Positions 1 through 11,413 of a stretch of DNA of 64,000 bases are shown piece after piece. This DNA is from Diatrype stigma. Lineage: Eukaryota; Ascomycota; Sordariomycetes; Xylariales; Diatrypaceae. The position numbers and the translations under genes are program-made. The stretch spans positions 62,001 to 126,000 of the forward strand of contig JAKJXP020000018.1 in NCBI GenBank assembly GCA_022225965.2, written 5' to 3'. The notes under the pieces are model-generated. The model made no database searches, was not told the DNA's origin, and saw nothing but the letters and a program-made list of their open reading frames with translations. The number at the start of each line of letters is the position of its first letter. Position 1 is the first letter of the stretch.

Positions 1-1360
1 GATATTTGCCAGTTGTGGAAGAAAAAAAAGTTCCAGAAAGTTCTGATGAGAAGGACGTCACCCGGTCACCGCATGCCTCACATACCTGGATTATGCATAC
101 GCATTTACATGAGCACGCACTTACATGAGCACGCACTTACACACATCCATACATACATCCATGGCTGTACACCTTATGCGGCGTGCCGAGTGCCAGTTGT
201 GGCGAAATGATTGGGGCTTTACTAGTTGGTCTAGCAATCCAGCTCCCAACCGTGCATGAGGCAGGTCTTATGATGGGTATGGACGGTCTGGCCAGTATGC
301 GCAGCACATATGGGACGAGGGGCTGCTCGGTTCCATTGCTCAGGCTCTTACCTGGAAAGATTACCTTATGTACCTAGGCAGGCACTTCATGGCGAGGTGT
401 TACCTATAAGCATACCTCATAGCTTCAGCTGGGCAGTGTGATTGGATGGATATTAGTCTGCGCTTGACGGTTAACGGTTAACTAGGGTAAGGCGAGGCGA
501 GGGATAAGCAACCGTATATACCCCGGAACAGCCCGGGAGAAACCCCACAATGCCGGTATCACCCAATTAGGCACTGTTTGCGCACCCGTGGTCATAATCA
601 ACCGCCTACTCCGTGTTGTTGCCAGCAGCCCAAAGTGCAGCCCAAATTGCCAAAATCCGATTGAAATCACAGATAGGTACTAAGTAGTAGGTATGTTACA
701 CATGAACCACTCAGGCAGTGGTAGGTAAGGTGCGTACCTAGGTAGGTATAACCTTCTGCCGCAGTCTGGACTGCCACTGCCGTAACATGGTCCCACTTCG
801 TCTGCCGTCGGGGCCCACACCGTTACTTAGCAGCGGCCTACCATGTAGCCAGCCAACCAACCAGCCAGCCGTATCCGATCTCTCTATTTTCATTTTCCTG
901 TATGGATATGGATGTAACTATGTACCTCAGCTACGGTCCGTTGCAATGTCATAGGCACGTCATATCCGTCCGACAGACAACCGACAGACAACATGAAATC
1001 ATTCTTAATTCATCCACAGTACTTCGTACCTGGGCATGAAGCCATTCCACGAGCGCGTAGAGGTCCCTTGTCTACTATGCAGATTCAGATGTGTCAGTCA
1101 GACATGCGCTTTTACGACAGGTCCTTTTCTTTCCCCTTTTCCGTACCTTAAGTTTCTACAAAAGATTCCCTCCGCGGACTATTATAACGACATTCTTCAT
1201 AATCATTCTATCCTGCCATTCCATAGCCGTTTCTGTGCCCCCCTCGTCGATTGACTTACCTGCCTGCCTACAATTTGCCATCACAAGGTTCGGGCCCTCG
1301 CTCCAGGGAGGTCGGTATCTTTCACTAGATTCCCATTGAGAGCGATCGCAACATCGCATC
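1..1360. other. Intergenic region, no gene recognised
   Basis: Only short chance reading frames occur here and none resembles a known protein. The stretch is rich in TACCTAGGTA/ACCTACCT-type tetramer repeats, as are most intergenic parts of this window. The last 300 bases are pyrimidine-rich and would be the promoter and 5' leader of the ORF starting at 1361. Confidence 0.5.
105..136. repeat. Two tandem copies of a 16-bp unit
   Basis: The unit TTACATGAGCACGCAC is repeated exactly twice, head to tail, and followed by a partial third copy (TTACAC). It looks like a small minisatellite with no sign of coding. Confidence 0.85.
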
Positions 1361-2287
1361 ATGTATGCAGCCAATCGGAGCCACGGCTCGTCAGGATTTT
1401 ATGACTTCCCCCTCAACACAGCCTACGAGGACAGCACGCTTGACCCGTTGATGATGTCTCAGGACGGCTCTTACGTGGATCCTCTTCTGATGCCACAAGA
1501 GTTCTGGAATATGAACACCTATCTATCCGCCGAGGCCCAGCCCCGCGGCGGCGGCGGCGGCGGTGGTGATGGTGGTGATGGTGGTGACCATTTATCCCAA
1601 TCAACAGCCACCGCCCACGACCCGGCGTGTCTCCTCCCAAACGCCTACCTTCTGCACGATGCCGTCCCCCCTCCCGGGGAGCATTGCTTCGCTACCGGCT
1701 GGCCCGGGGTCGGAGCAGACCACCCGGCGTCGAGCTCAAGGTGCGGCGACCACCAGCGCACGTACGGGTATGCAGCCGCAGTCCAGCCTGGCATGAAACG
1801 AGTGCCTAGTCAAAGTCAGCCAGCAGAAGAAGCCGGCAGAAGGAAAAAACGGTCGGCCGGGGCTGAATGTGGGGCTTCGGATCGCCCCACCGACTGGGGC
1901 GGGGCTGCGCCCACCGGCGGCCGGCGGGCCCCTCGGCCGGGCGCGAAAAAGCGCACAACCTCAGACGGCAGCAGTGGGACTTCTTCCCGCCGGCGCGTCG
2001 CGAAACCTCGAGCAGAAAACGCCGGGGGCGAGGAAGAGCACAAGGGCAGTTCCGGTCCGTCGCCGTCGTCTTCATCATCATCATCATCGAGAGGTGCTCG
2101 AGAACGATACGCCGAGGCGGAAGCAAAAGCAGAAGCAGAAGCAAAAAGAGAGGCACTGGCACACGTCAGGGAGCTGCTCCACAAGATGCAGTGTGATCAG
2201 GATGCTGTTGTGGCACAGCAGAAAGCCGCTATAGAGGGGAGCAGAGTTGTAGTCTCGCTCCCCTCCCACAGGCGGGTAGTGCCATAG
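1361..2287 (+). CDS. Hypothetical low-complexity protein, 308 aa
   Basis: A single uninterrupted frame starts at an ATG in the context CATCATGT. I do not recognise a domain. Residues 1-60 are acidic to neutral with Met/Asp/Pro (a possible activation-type segment), followed by a Gly/Asp repeat (about 63-77), a region rich in Arg/Lys/Ser with basic patches such as GRRKKR that could act as a nuclear localisation signal, a run of eight serines, and an Ala/Glu/Lys heptad-like stretch (about residues 245-290) that could form a short helix. The opposite strand is also open over parts of this region, so coding potential rests mainly on frame length. It could be a divergent transcription factor or a lineage-specific orphan; some of it may be non-coding. 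Confidence 0.45.
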   Translation: MYAANRSHGSSGFYDFPLNTAYEDSTLDPLMMSQDGSYVDPLLMPQEFWNMNTYLSAEAQPRGGGGGGGDGGDGGDHLSQSTATAHDPACLLPNAYLLHDAVPPPGEHCFATGWPGVGADHPASSSRCGDHQRTYGYAAAVQPGMKRVPSQSQPAEEAGRRKKRSAGAECGASDRPTDWGGAAPTGGRRAPRPGAKKRTTSDGSSGTSSRRRVAKPRAENAGGEEEHKGSSGPSPSSSSSSSSRGARERYAEAEAKAEAEAKREALAHVRELLHKMQCDQDAVVAQQKAAIEGSRVVVSLPSHRRVVP

Positions 2288-3434
2288 CAGGCAATCCTGT
2301 GGCTGTCTAGCTAGGGTAAACAGTCTCAGAAAAGCGACAATCCCATTTGAATAATGATACATATTTCGTTTCAACCAGTTGTGCCTACTTGTATGTGACT
2401 AGGGGGTATTTCTACTATCACTGTTGCACTATTACATGCGCATTGTCAACCGCTCGACTTCTATCATAACTAAGTACTCATGTAATGTGTGATTCCTCAA
2501 ATTGTCAATATCTATGAGTTGTAGAAAGCATCTTGTAAATCCACCCATGCGATGATGATAGTCTTGATCCAAAAATCAAAATCAAGGAGACATCGACGAC
2601 GGCCCGGGTGACACTCTGGCATTAAATCATCTTGCTAGGTAGGTAGGAAAAGCCGGTCCCACTGACCCCTGGACTCGGTGTTTTCGGCAAAGAGTTCAGG
2701 TTAAGGGGCGAAAACCCATGCGTTGGAGCGAGGCGAGATCGCAATGCCATGTAGGTAAGTGGGTAGATAACGACCTCAGGATGATAAACCTTGCGGCCTG
2801 GTTCGCTACCTAGGCACAGTTATGACGGCATGGTGGTGCCGCGTTGGCCAATCACGTTCGTATCTGTCGCGGACTGCCATCCGCTACGTGTAACGAATCA
2901 GGATGCTTTACGTCAAAGGTGCCATTGTGAAGAAAGTCTCAGTTTGATTTGACAGAATTTATCAGAAACAAACTCAGAACGAAGTATGCAGTTCAATATA
3001 AAACATCGCTTCGTATTTGGTAATAATTCGGTTCGTGATCGAGCTCAGTGACAATACATGGCCGAACCCCCAAAGACTCCAAGGTGCAATGCAATAATGT
3101 AAAGCATGACTAAAGTTAGAAGACATAGCTACCTAAGTAGGAAGAATAGACTGAGTAGACGTCGGGTACACGAGTACCCAGATACCGCCTGGAGGACGAT
3201 CAGCTCGAACGAAATCAATAACATCTACCGAGGCCAGAAAGGATCATAGCAATGTCCCAACGCTCAATGCCCGCCCAGCCTGCCTGTCTAGGCTATTGTC
3301 ATACCTTATACACCTAACACCAGACGATAGTGGATTAACAAACCCCAGAGAGAGCACCTATACTTGAATGTGTGAGATCCGCGATTCCAGCCCCATACCT
3401 TCCTCATGCCCTAACAATTTCGAGATCCCGCTGT
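2288..3434. other. Intergenic region, no gene recognised
   Basis: No frame of interest was found. The region holds the 3' flank of the orphan ORF and the 3' flank of RAD52, which is transcribed leftwards into it. The sequence is of ordinary composition with scattered GGTAGGTA motifs. Confidence 0.5.
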
Positions 3435-5202
3435 TTACGTTATTTTCTGCCTCTTCGCGTCGGTCCCTCCGCCCACAGCCGTGTTGTTGACTGTACCGTT
3501 GTTCGAGACCTCTGTTAGCGGCGGCCTGTTGCCGCCTTCGGCCACACCGGGGGCGGGCCGCTTCACAGTTGTTGGTGGCTTGTATGCACCTCGATTCCCT
3601 AGAGGACTTCCACCCCCTCCTGGAGCACCAATTTGCCTCGTCTGATTGAGCATGGGGTTCCCCATGCCAGGTCGCCCCACTCCCATGCCGGCTGCTCCGT
3701 TGCTGAAGCCATTGTTGCCAGGGCGCGGACTCGGGGCACGAGGTTGGTCGACATCCTTCTTGAGCGGTGCAACGTGCGACAGGTTCTTCGCCACTGGTCG
3801 GGAAGATTGATGGTCAATACCAGGGGTTTTCCGAATCGAGGGACTGTCCGCACGTGGATTGAATAACTGTGCCCCTTGTATGGGAACGTTGGCAGCACCT
3901 GTAGCAGCTGCCTCGGGTACCTTGACCGATCGTGCCGAAAAGAACGCGACAGGTTCTGCCGGTCCTCCATTCGGTGGAGGCGTACTCGTTGTCCCACCGG
4001 TCCCGGCTTGTTGTGCTGGAGGGTTTGGAGGCTGAGGCTTCGTAACAGCTGGCTTGGGCGGCATTTGAGGATTTGGTCGGCCTTGGGCAGGCATACCTGG
4101 CCGCTGTGCTTGATGATTGGGCGTGTGAGGTGGTTTGGGGGCCGGGGCGTTGGTCCCGGGTCTTCCCATCGGCCTTGCGGGTGGCTGCATGGGCTTTGGA
4201 GGGATGCTATTCGTAGATGTTCTACTAGGATCACTGCTATTTCCTGAAGACAGGGTCTCATTTGATGTTGTTCCGTGCGAGCCTGGCAACAGCACCTCAT
4301 CAGGATGGCCATCTTCTGTGACGCCAAAATCGGCCATATCAAAGTCTCCGAAATCTTCATCTAGTGAGTCACCCGACACTACGAATCCAAATTATCAGCT
4401 TCCGCCCAATCGATATCATCGGAGTCGAACCCACTTAGAGAAGGCGCCTGTGCACCACCACCATTACTACCACTACCGCCACCAACAGTCCCCCGCTCAG
4501 TTTTTACGGGCGGGAGCTTTGGGGCTTCCGGTTCCTTCTTGGCGAAGTCTGCATGGCGATGAAGATTGTCTTCGTCGAATTTCGTCGGCGCAACCTTCAT
4601 CTTGGTAACTTTGGCAAGATAGTCCTTGTCATAGATGCAATTACCCAAGACATTGCCGAAATTGCGCAATGTTCGCTTCAAGGCATCAGTAGTCCCCTCC
4701 TTCTTCGCCTTCTCAAAAGCAGCGGCCTTCCCCTTGCAGTTCTCGATATGGCCATACCCAATGTCCTCATGGTAGGTGCCATCCCGCAACGTGACCCGGA
4801 TTATGACCGACAGCCCAAGTGTTATTTTCAGGGTCTGTGGGTGTTCATCGATAAAGTCAACCTGTATGTTCTGGATACTGGAGGACCATCCGTTGAAGCC
4901 GAAAACTTCGTTGGCGAGAGCAATGCATTTTTCAGCAGCGATATAGTGTACTTTCTGGCCGCCAGGACCAGCTCGCGCTGAGAGGTACTCGGGGCCAAGT
5001 TGCCGTTCTAACCTGGACTGCAAAGTGGCGATTTCCCTAGCTGTGAATTCCGAAACATGAGGTTTCGTCTCCTCAAAGGGGTTGGCGACGTAGTTGTGCT
5101 GTTCGCCAGGCCTGTGGAGGTACTTGGTTAGCAACGACGCGTTCCTCCAAATGAACTAGAACGGATGGGGATGGTTTAGGACTATATGACATACGCCGGC
5201 AT
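3435..5202 (-). CDS. RAD52: DNA repair and recombination protein Rad52, 542 aa
   Basis: Rad52 anneals single strands and mediates Rad51 loading in homologous recombination in the nucleus. The gene model is complement(join(3435..4378,4435..5111,5195..5202)). Exon 1 is only 8 nt (ATGCCGGC), followed by an 83-nt intron with donor GTATGT, branch GCTAAC and acceptor CACAG. The second intron (56 nt) has donor GTGGGT and branch GCTGAT. The conserved annealing domain covers roughly residues 20-190, with VFGFNGWSSSI, EDIGYGHIENCKG and the strongly conserved EGTTDALKRTLRNFGN, all close to other fungal Rad52 proteins. The C-terminal 300 residues are disordered, Pro/Gly/Asn-rich, include an acidic DSLDEDFGDFDMADFG segment, and end in a basic KRQK. 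Length fits the family. A second acceptor 18 nt downstream of the chosen one would also keep frame. Confidence 0.93.
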
Positions 5203-5915
5203 CGCTGCGGAAGTCGAGATTTATTAGTCCTTGGGTCATTCAAAAGGCAGTACAGGAACGATATGAGGTGTTGGTGTGTTCGCTACATAGAAATGTGTGG
5301 GTTGATGTTAATTGCTGTCTGTCTGGACATCAGTTGAGTTCAATTAACGATGGCCATTAGAGACGCGTTCATTTGCTCGCGTCTGTTGAACTAGGCAAAG
5401 ACGTAGTGTCAGCAACTGCCCCGCCCGGTGTGCTGGTCTCAGGCAGCACCTTCACTCTTAAACGCCTAATCACGTGATACCTGACTCTATCTGACGGCGA
5501 ATTTGCGGGTCCTGTATGTGGCTGCCGGGGCTAATTGATCTTACATAAGCTCTATTGTACCTCCGTGTTCAGTCTGTCAGTGTAGGCAACTATAGGCAAC
5601 TATGCCTGTGCAGTTTCCATCTCCATCTCCAACCAAAATCAGACAAGGAATCTACAAATGAGTTTCGATCACCACCACCTGCTTTTAATTCTATTGGAAT
5701 CAAACAAGGAAGGAATCCCCCAATTCGTTTACATTGCAATTCTACCTTAAGGAATAAAATGCCAAGCTCAAAATTATTGATCTGAGGCATTGCGACTGCG
5801 ACGTAACAAAGCCCCTTAGCTGTATACTAACTTCCAAGTCCCTAGTCTAGTAGCTATAGAAGTGCCTAGCTACTAAAGTCAACATTTACATCTCAACCAC
5901 AACCAACCCCGCTAC
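5203..5915. other. Intergenic region between RAD52 and GH43
   Basis: This holds the RAD52 promoter (right to left) on its left side and the 3' flank of the minus-strand GH43 gene on its right. No gene is recognised. A short direct repeat TAGGCAACTA occurs twice near 5585-5602. Confidence 0.5.
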
Positions 5916-7153
5916 TCAGACAGGTTCGCTATACGTGTGGCTGAAGTCCACCGGCGATCCAAAGTTGGGGGACCCGTCCGAGTGGCTCCCGAGCAGTTGG
6001 ACCATGGTATACCGGCTGTCATCGCAAGCGCCGTTGGCGTTCGACGTCGCATGGTAGGCGATCCAGGTCTGGCCGCCGCTGGGGCTCTGGAAGAAGCTGT
6101 TGTGCCCGGCGCCGTAGTTGCCGTTGGCGCTAGCGAAGACGCAGCCGTTGGACTTGGCCCACGCCGCCGCGCTGGTGGGGTTCGTGCGTCCGTCCCATGT
6201 CAGCAGGCCGAGGCAGTAGTACTGCGTCCAGCAGTCGCTGGCCGAGTAGGCGATGTACGTGCGGCCGCCGAAGTACAGCGCCGCCGGGCCCTCGTTGACC
6301 GGGTTGCCCTGCTGCTCCCACGCCTGGTCCGGCTGCGACACCACCGCGATCGACCCCGTCAGCGACGTATAGTCCGCCCCCAGCTGCTGCAGGCACACCG
6401 ACTGGTGCGCCACCCCGTGGAAGCACGAGAACATCAGGAAGTTGCCGTAGTCGTTGAACCGGAGCACCGACGCGTCGATGGCCCACTCCGTCGTCAGCTG
6501 CGCAGCGTATGTATAGTCGTCCCACGGAGTCGCCCCGCCTGCGAGCAGTAGTGTCAGATGCCTCAGTACACACGCAAACACACACATATATACGCCTAAT
6601 AAAGAGCTTGGTTATGTAGAGAGGTCCCGATTACCTTTGAGGACGTGAAGTCTTTGGCCATTCAAGTCGGCGCTGTTGCCAGCTGTGTAGTAGATATACC
6701 AGAGTCCGCCAAGGTAGTGCACCTCAGGAGCCCAGACGTTGCAGCATCGCGAGGCCGTGCTGGTGGAATACACGACCTTCTTAGTAGCCGTCTTGAGGCC
6801 ATTCACTGTGGTTGACCTGGCTATCTCAACATCGGTCCAGGTGGTTGATAGGAGATAGTAGTATCCCCCGGTATACACCTAGTGAGATGGAGCAAGTCAA
6901 TAGACGCGTTCCATGGGGCACCTAAGATGTACGCCAAGGTCATAGATTCTTATGATCTGGGTCTGGATTTGGCCGCTCAAGGTTGCAGGAAACACAGGCT
7001 TCATCGCATTGCTTGCGCAAAGATGTCACGGGGACAACTGACCATGTGGGGGTCGCTGCCCCCAGGATTGCGTATCGGGTTCGTCCAAGCTGCAGCAGGA
7101 ACAAATAGGCTACAAAGGCCAAGAACGGCCGTGATCGTCTTCGACAGAAACAT
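5916..7153 (-). CDS. Secreted glycoside hydrolase family 43 (arabinan/arabinofuranoside-active), 325 aa
   Basis: Model complement(join(5916..6538,6635..6878,7043..7153)); introns of 96 nt (GTAATC...CGCAG) and 164 nt (GTCAGT...ACTAG). The start gives a clear signal peptide (residues 1-22, cleaved after VPAAA). The three expected GH43 five-bladed beta-propeller carboxylates are present: Asp34 in GGSDPHM (general base), Asp140 in WAIDAS (pKa modulator) and Glu201 in VNEGPA (general acid). Other hallmarks are WAPEVHYL and GAGHNSFF. The size (about 300 residues mature, no binding module) and motifs resemble fungal exo-arabinofuranosidases of the GH43_26-like type, acting on alpha-1,5-arabinan or arabinosyl side chains of pectin. 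The subfamily is an inference; xylan activity cannot be excluded. It lies alone between RAD52 and an alpha/beta hydrolase on the same strand. Confidence 0.9.
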
Positions 7154-8614
7154 GATGCCTACCGATGGTCTGGAACACTGGGGATAACAGGAAACGATCT
7201 ACGGGTGCGACCACGCAGGTAGAACTGCAGATTTATATACCCCAAAATTACTTGGGAAGGTTCTAAGAAGGATGTGCATGCTAACTTTCTTACCTCTTTT
7301 CACATCCTCAGTCATCACGTCCGCGTATCACAGTCATCGGTCGGGCTTGCACTTGGGTTTGGTCACCCGGTAGTGATTGTTGGCAGGCAATCCCATTGGA
7401 GCGCCTCTGCGAAACCTGGTCATGGGCCATCATATGCATCGTTGTTAAGGTCGGTCAAGAATCTCGACTTGTTCTCGGCCCTGATGGAGAGAGTCGATGT
7501 TGGAGTCGAAGCGCGAAGTCCAGAGGGGTTCGTCACTGCTGATTAGTGGAAATTGGAGATCACATAGCGGATGGAGACTCGCCGTTGGCACTTTACCATG
7601 GAGTGCATAGATCGCGCCAGTCTATATTCAGCGGGAATTATTTGATGTCTTTCCTAGTAACCTGGGGTCATCCCTATTTCCAATTCAAAGACAACCAGAA
7701 TCCGGTCCGTCATGATGTCACGATCTAGGACTGAACTATACGAATCGGATCTTGTCTTGCGTGAGCTGATAGCTAGCTGGTCATAATCGTTCTAGTTGGT
7801 ATTGCTAAAGCCCTCTTCTTAGTTGCTCCCAACTACTACTGACAGGCGACTATTCAAGTAATACGCCAGTAATGGTTACCTCTGTCATGTTCGTGTAGTA
7901 CCAGCACGCCCTGTCCAAATGCTATGTTGGGGCTGTTGAGAGTCTTGGCGCTATATTCCCCCTTGAATATAGGGGCCTGCGTGAGTTACGTTTGGCGGTT
8001 CATTCAAAGAATTGAAGGTGATGTTACCTCAAGGCCGGATGTTCGTATACAAAATCAAAGATACGTGTTGTGTTGTCCACAAGTTGTCAAAACTTCTGAA
8101 ATACCACAGTATGTTCCAAATTGTATCAGAAATTAATAGCTGTGACAGTAATCGTCTGCGCGTGCGTTTAACATCACACTTCGACAAGTATTCTGCGATT
8201 TGACTGTGGGATCATGCATGCTAATGAGTCCCCATACGGCTCGAGAATATATGCGTGAGCGTGGCCACGCCATAACATGCAGCTGGGCTCAACCTTCACA
8301 GACACCTAGATTCGTTGAGACAGAATATTATACTAGCCCAAAGCCCGTAGTTCTCACAGGTGGGAGAACTGTAATTACCCCTATATATGACCCAAGTTCT
8401 AAAAGCCAATCTAGACCGAAACCGTCCTGGACAGATAACAATCACGTTCATGTTGAATAGGAGTAATACGCCCCTACCAATTCAAGGTATATATATTACT
8501 CATATTATGACAAGGCATTATTTGCTGATTTCTACAATTATTCAATGTTCATAAGTGGTCGCCTATCAACAGCCAAGCTATCATACGAAGAGCCTTCAAA
8601 CTTGCATAACGTCC
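7154..8614. other. Intergenic region, no gene recognised
   Basis: Small frames here (under 95 codons) have no recognisable motif. The right-hand part of the GH43 promoter lies at about 7154-7500 and the 3' flank of the alpha/beta hydrolase at the right end. The middle is moderately AT-rich with no clear repeats. Confidence 0.45.
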
Positions 8615-9784
8615 TTAGGATATTGCCAGGCCCCCCAAAGCTGCATTGTTCAAAGTCCCGAAGTAGCCGACCTTCAATGTCACTAGGTCCTTGAGATATG
8701 ACAAGTCTATCGCTGGTAACGAAGAATTATCCTTGCCGAGGAACTGCAGCACCCGATTCGCTACCCACCGCGGGTTCTCATCAGCTGTGAAGTTGGAACG
8801 TAAGGTTAGCAATATGTCTTTTCCTAGAGCGATGATATTCAGCAACAGATGAGTTGACTCACCAATCCAGTGGCCGGCCTTCGGGACGATATCGAGCTCC
8901 AAGTCGCTCGCGATAGGCTCAAAGGACTGCTTCAGCACGGACTCCAGCCCTAGACTCGCCTCGCCGCCCAACGCGAGCACTGGCATGCCCAGCTTCCGGC
9001 CGCCGTCGCCGGCGGCGAACGCAGCCGTGAAGAAGCTCGAGTCGGCCGCCACGGTGGCGGCGGCGAAGGGCCCGAGCATGGCGCGCAGGAAGCCGGGCTT
9101 CGTGACGCTGGTGGCGTAGCGGTTGACGGTGTCCTCGGAGAAGGCGGCGGGGCCGGCGTAGCTGCCGTGGAAGAAGTACCACTGCAGGAACTGGCGCTCC
9201 TTGCCGGCCATGAGGAACTCGGCGAGGTCGGGCACCTGGAAGAAGGCCAGCTGCCAGTTCTGGTACAGGTCCCAGTAGGGGGCCGGGTTGGCCGAGGCCT
9301 CGTACCCGAAGCCCGGCAGCGGGTACTCGGCGAGCGCCAGGCGGCGGACGCGGTCCGGGCGGCGGGCCGCCAGCGCGGCCGCCATGCCGACGCCCTTGTC
9401 GTGCGCGACGACGTGCGCCGCGCTGACGTTGAGGAAGTCCAGCACGCCCGCCAGGTCGGCGGCCGACGCCGCCGCGCTGTAGTTGCCGTCGGGCGGCAGG
9501 CTGGAGTCGCCCGCGCCCCGGTTGTCCGGCGCGATCACCGTGTAGTTCTGCGCGACGAGCAGCGGCCCGATGAACTGCCACGTCAGGCTGTGCTGCGGGT
9601 TGCCGTGCACGAGCAGCACCGGCGGCCCCGTGCCCGCGTACCGGAAGTGGATGCTCACGTCCTGCAGCGCCACCCGCCCGTGCTCCCAGCTGTCGAAAGG
9701 GATTAGGTCGGCCGCCTGCACGACAGTCGTCGCTATACTCATAGCGGCGGTGGTCACCGCCGCTATGTTACTACCGGGCCACAT
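8615..9784 (-). CDS. Secreted epoxide-hydrolase-like alpha/beta hydrolase, 363 aa
   Basis: Model complement(join(8615..8784,8863..9784)) with one 78-nt intron (donor GTGAGT, branch TTGCTAAC, acceptor TTCACAG). I chose the ATG at 9784 because upstream in-frame codons lack an ATG and the protein then begins with a hydrophobic signal-like segment (about residues 6-25). The fold is the epoxide hydrolase/haloalkane dehalogenase branch: oxyanion motif HGNPQHSLTW (60-69), DNRGAGDSS (87-95), a nucleophile elbow HDKGVG with Asp129 as predicted nucleophile, a helical cap region (about 155-255), and the catalytic His305 in AGHWIADENPRW. An Asp nucleophile predicts an ester intermediate on epoxide or halide substrates; the substrate is unknown. 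The intron has a multiple-of-three length and no stop, so unspliced mRNA would add 26 residues just after His305. Confidence 0.87.
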   Translation of the reverse strand: MWPGSNIAAVTTAAMSIATTVVQAADLIPFDSWEHGRVALQDVSIHFRYAGTGPPVLLVHGNPQHSLTWQFIGPLLVAQNYTVIAPDNRGAGDSSLPPDGNYSAAASAADLAGVLDFLNVSAAHVVAHDKGVGMAAALAARRPDRVRRLALAEYPLPGFGYEASANPAPYWDLYQNWQLAFFQVPDLAEFLMAGKERQFLQWYFFHGSYAGPAAFSEDTVNRYATSVTKPGFLRAMLGPFAAATVAADSSFFTAAFAAGDGGRKLGMPVLALGGEASLGLESVLKQSFEPIASDLELDIVPKAGHWIGESTHLLLNIIALGKDILLTLRSNFTADENPRWVANRVLQFLGKDNSSLPAIDLSYLKDLVTLKVGYFGTLNNAALGGLAIS

Positions 9785-11413
9785 CGTCGGAAGGGAGGGT
9801 CGAGTAGGAGGCCGTTTTGAGAGGGGAGCTTCGTAGTCGAGCACTGGGGGGCAGCAAGTCGTTGGAGGCAGCGCATTTCTATGTGCCGGTCCATTGGGGA
9901 GCGTCCACCGGCCCTTTTATAATGAGTCAATAGAATCAGCTGGGACGATGTTCCCAGGCAGAACAAGGCCACCGCCTTCGTTTCTCCCACTTCCCTTTAC
10001 TGATGAGTGGATCAGTTGCTTTGTGGGCCAACTGGGTCTGCCCTAGGACAGGAGCGCCATGGTACAATGTCTGGTGTCTTTTCCTTGTCATAGCTATTCT
10101 AATGGAAACCGGCGTTCTGATCACCACCGGCATTCCTTATTGTAACGACTATAGAAATATCGATCAGTGAGCTCAGCCATTAGTCAAATTGCATCTACAT
10201 GTAGTTCGTCGTGTCCTCCCACCACATGAGAACGTATTACTGTCCCTATATAAAACGATGTCTACTATAGTCCTTACTGAGCTGCGAGACAATAAATATG
10301 GGTTCGTTTCTTGTTCACAGATAGATAATGCTGTCATGCTACGAGTTCGGTGCCGTGGCCGTGCTCATGATCTCCTATCGCTGTGTGGTTAGGAAGAAAG
10401 TAGCACCTAGGCCTATGTAAAGGCATCGTGATAGTCATGTCGTTACTCAGCATGGAATTAGAGCTGGTATGACTAATGTGGAGGATATATGTTCCTGACG
10501 ATCAAGCTGAGCTGGAGCGCCCTGGCTGTCCCGTTGGCTGCGCCGTAATTATCGCGTCGCTAAGTATTCTGTTCGCGCCAAACCCATTCCAGCTATTTTG
10601 CAAGATGTTACCAGGGCCTTTTCAGTTAGGAGATCTGGTTTACCTGCCAGGTCAATCTTCAATATTTGTCAGCTACCATCAACTACGTAATGCGCTACTG
10701 CTGTGCCGTTGCTAGTTGCGAGCACAGTTTACTGGTTTGCTATACTATGGTTCCATATGGGTTGGGCACGGGCATAGGCGTTGAAGTCTTGATTAGTCGT
10801 TCGGGTTTACTCATTCGGACTTGAGTTAGTTAGGCGTTAGGGTCTAGCGAATCTAGGAAAGGGGACCAATGAACGACCACGAGAACTCCTATTAAAGGAT
10901 GTTCTCAGGATAATGATCGGGTTGAGAGGCTTTCTAGACTACCTACGTCTGGTATGGGTAACATATCAGTTCAACAAGGCGCGGTCAATTGTGGACGTCA
11001 TCTTATAACGTCACCTCTTCCAGCCAACAAGATCAATCTCGATTTGGACATGCCTAAGAATGTGTACCAATATCGCGAAAGGGCGAGTATATTTGCTAAG
11101 TTCCTACATAGCCATGCATCCGAAGCCTCAGCGTCCTGAACCTGCCTAGGTGGGTTTCTCCCTAATGCTCAATATGAACTGAGCAAGAGTAATCAAGCTA
11201 CCAGGGCCGACATAAGGTGAGCTTCGGAATAATGTGACAAGCCTTGACACCAATGAACGCAAAGTACAGGAGCCAAGATGTAGATGTACTTCGTAACCCT
11301 GCGCCTGGGGAGTGATGGCCTCACTGGTGAGAACCGATTTGATGGAGCTGTCCCTCACACAAATGAACATATCATCCCCCATCCCTCGAAGTATCCCTCG
11401 TGTACAACATCGA
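9785..11413. other. Intergenic region, no gene recognised
   Basis: This is the promoter side of the alpha/beta hydrolase on the left and the 3' flank of the minus-strand F-box-like gene on the right. Short frames of 60-100 codons were examined and none shows conserved motifs or credible splicing. Confidence 0.45.

Noticed and set aside
3435..5134. Apparent frameshift splitting RAD52 in two
   Set aside because: A 56-nt intron with good donor, branch and acceptor joins the two frames exactly, so no mutation is needed.
8919..9706. Arg/Gly/Ala-rich frames overlapping the alpha/beta hydrolase
   Set aside because: Composition typical of GC-rich shadow frames; the hydrolase frame carries the catalytic motifs.
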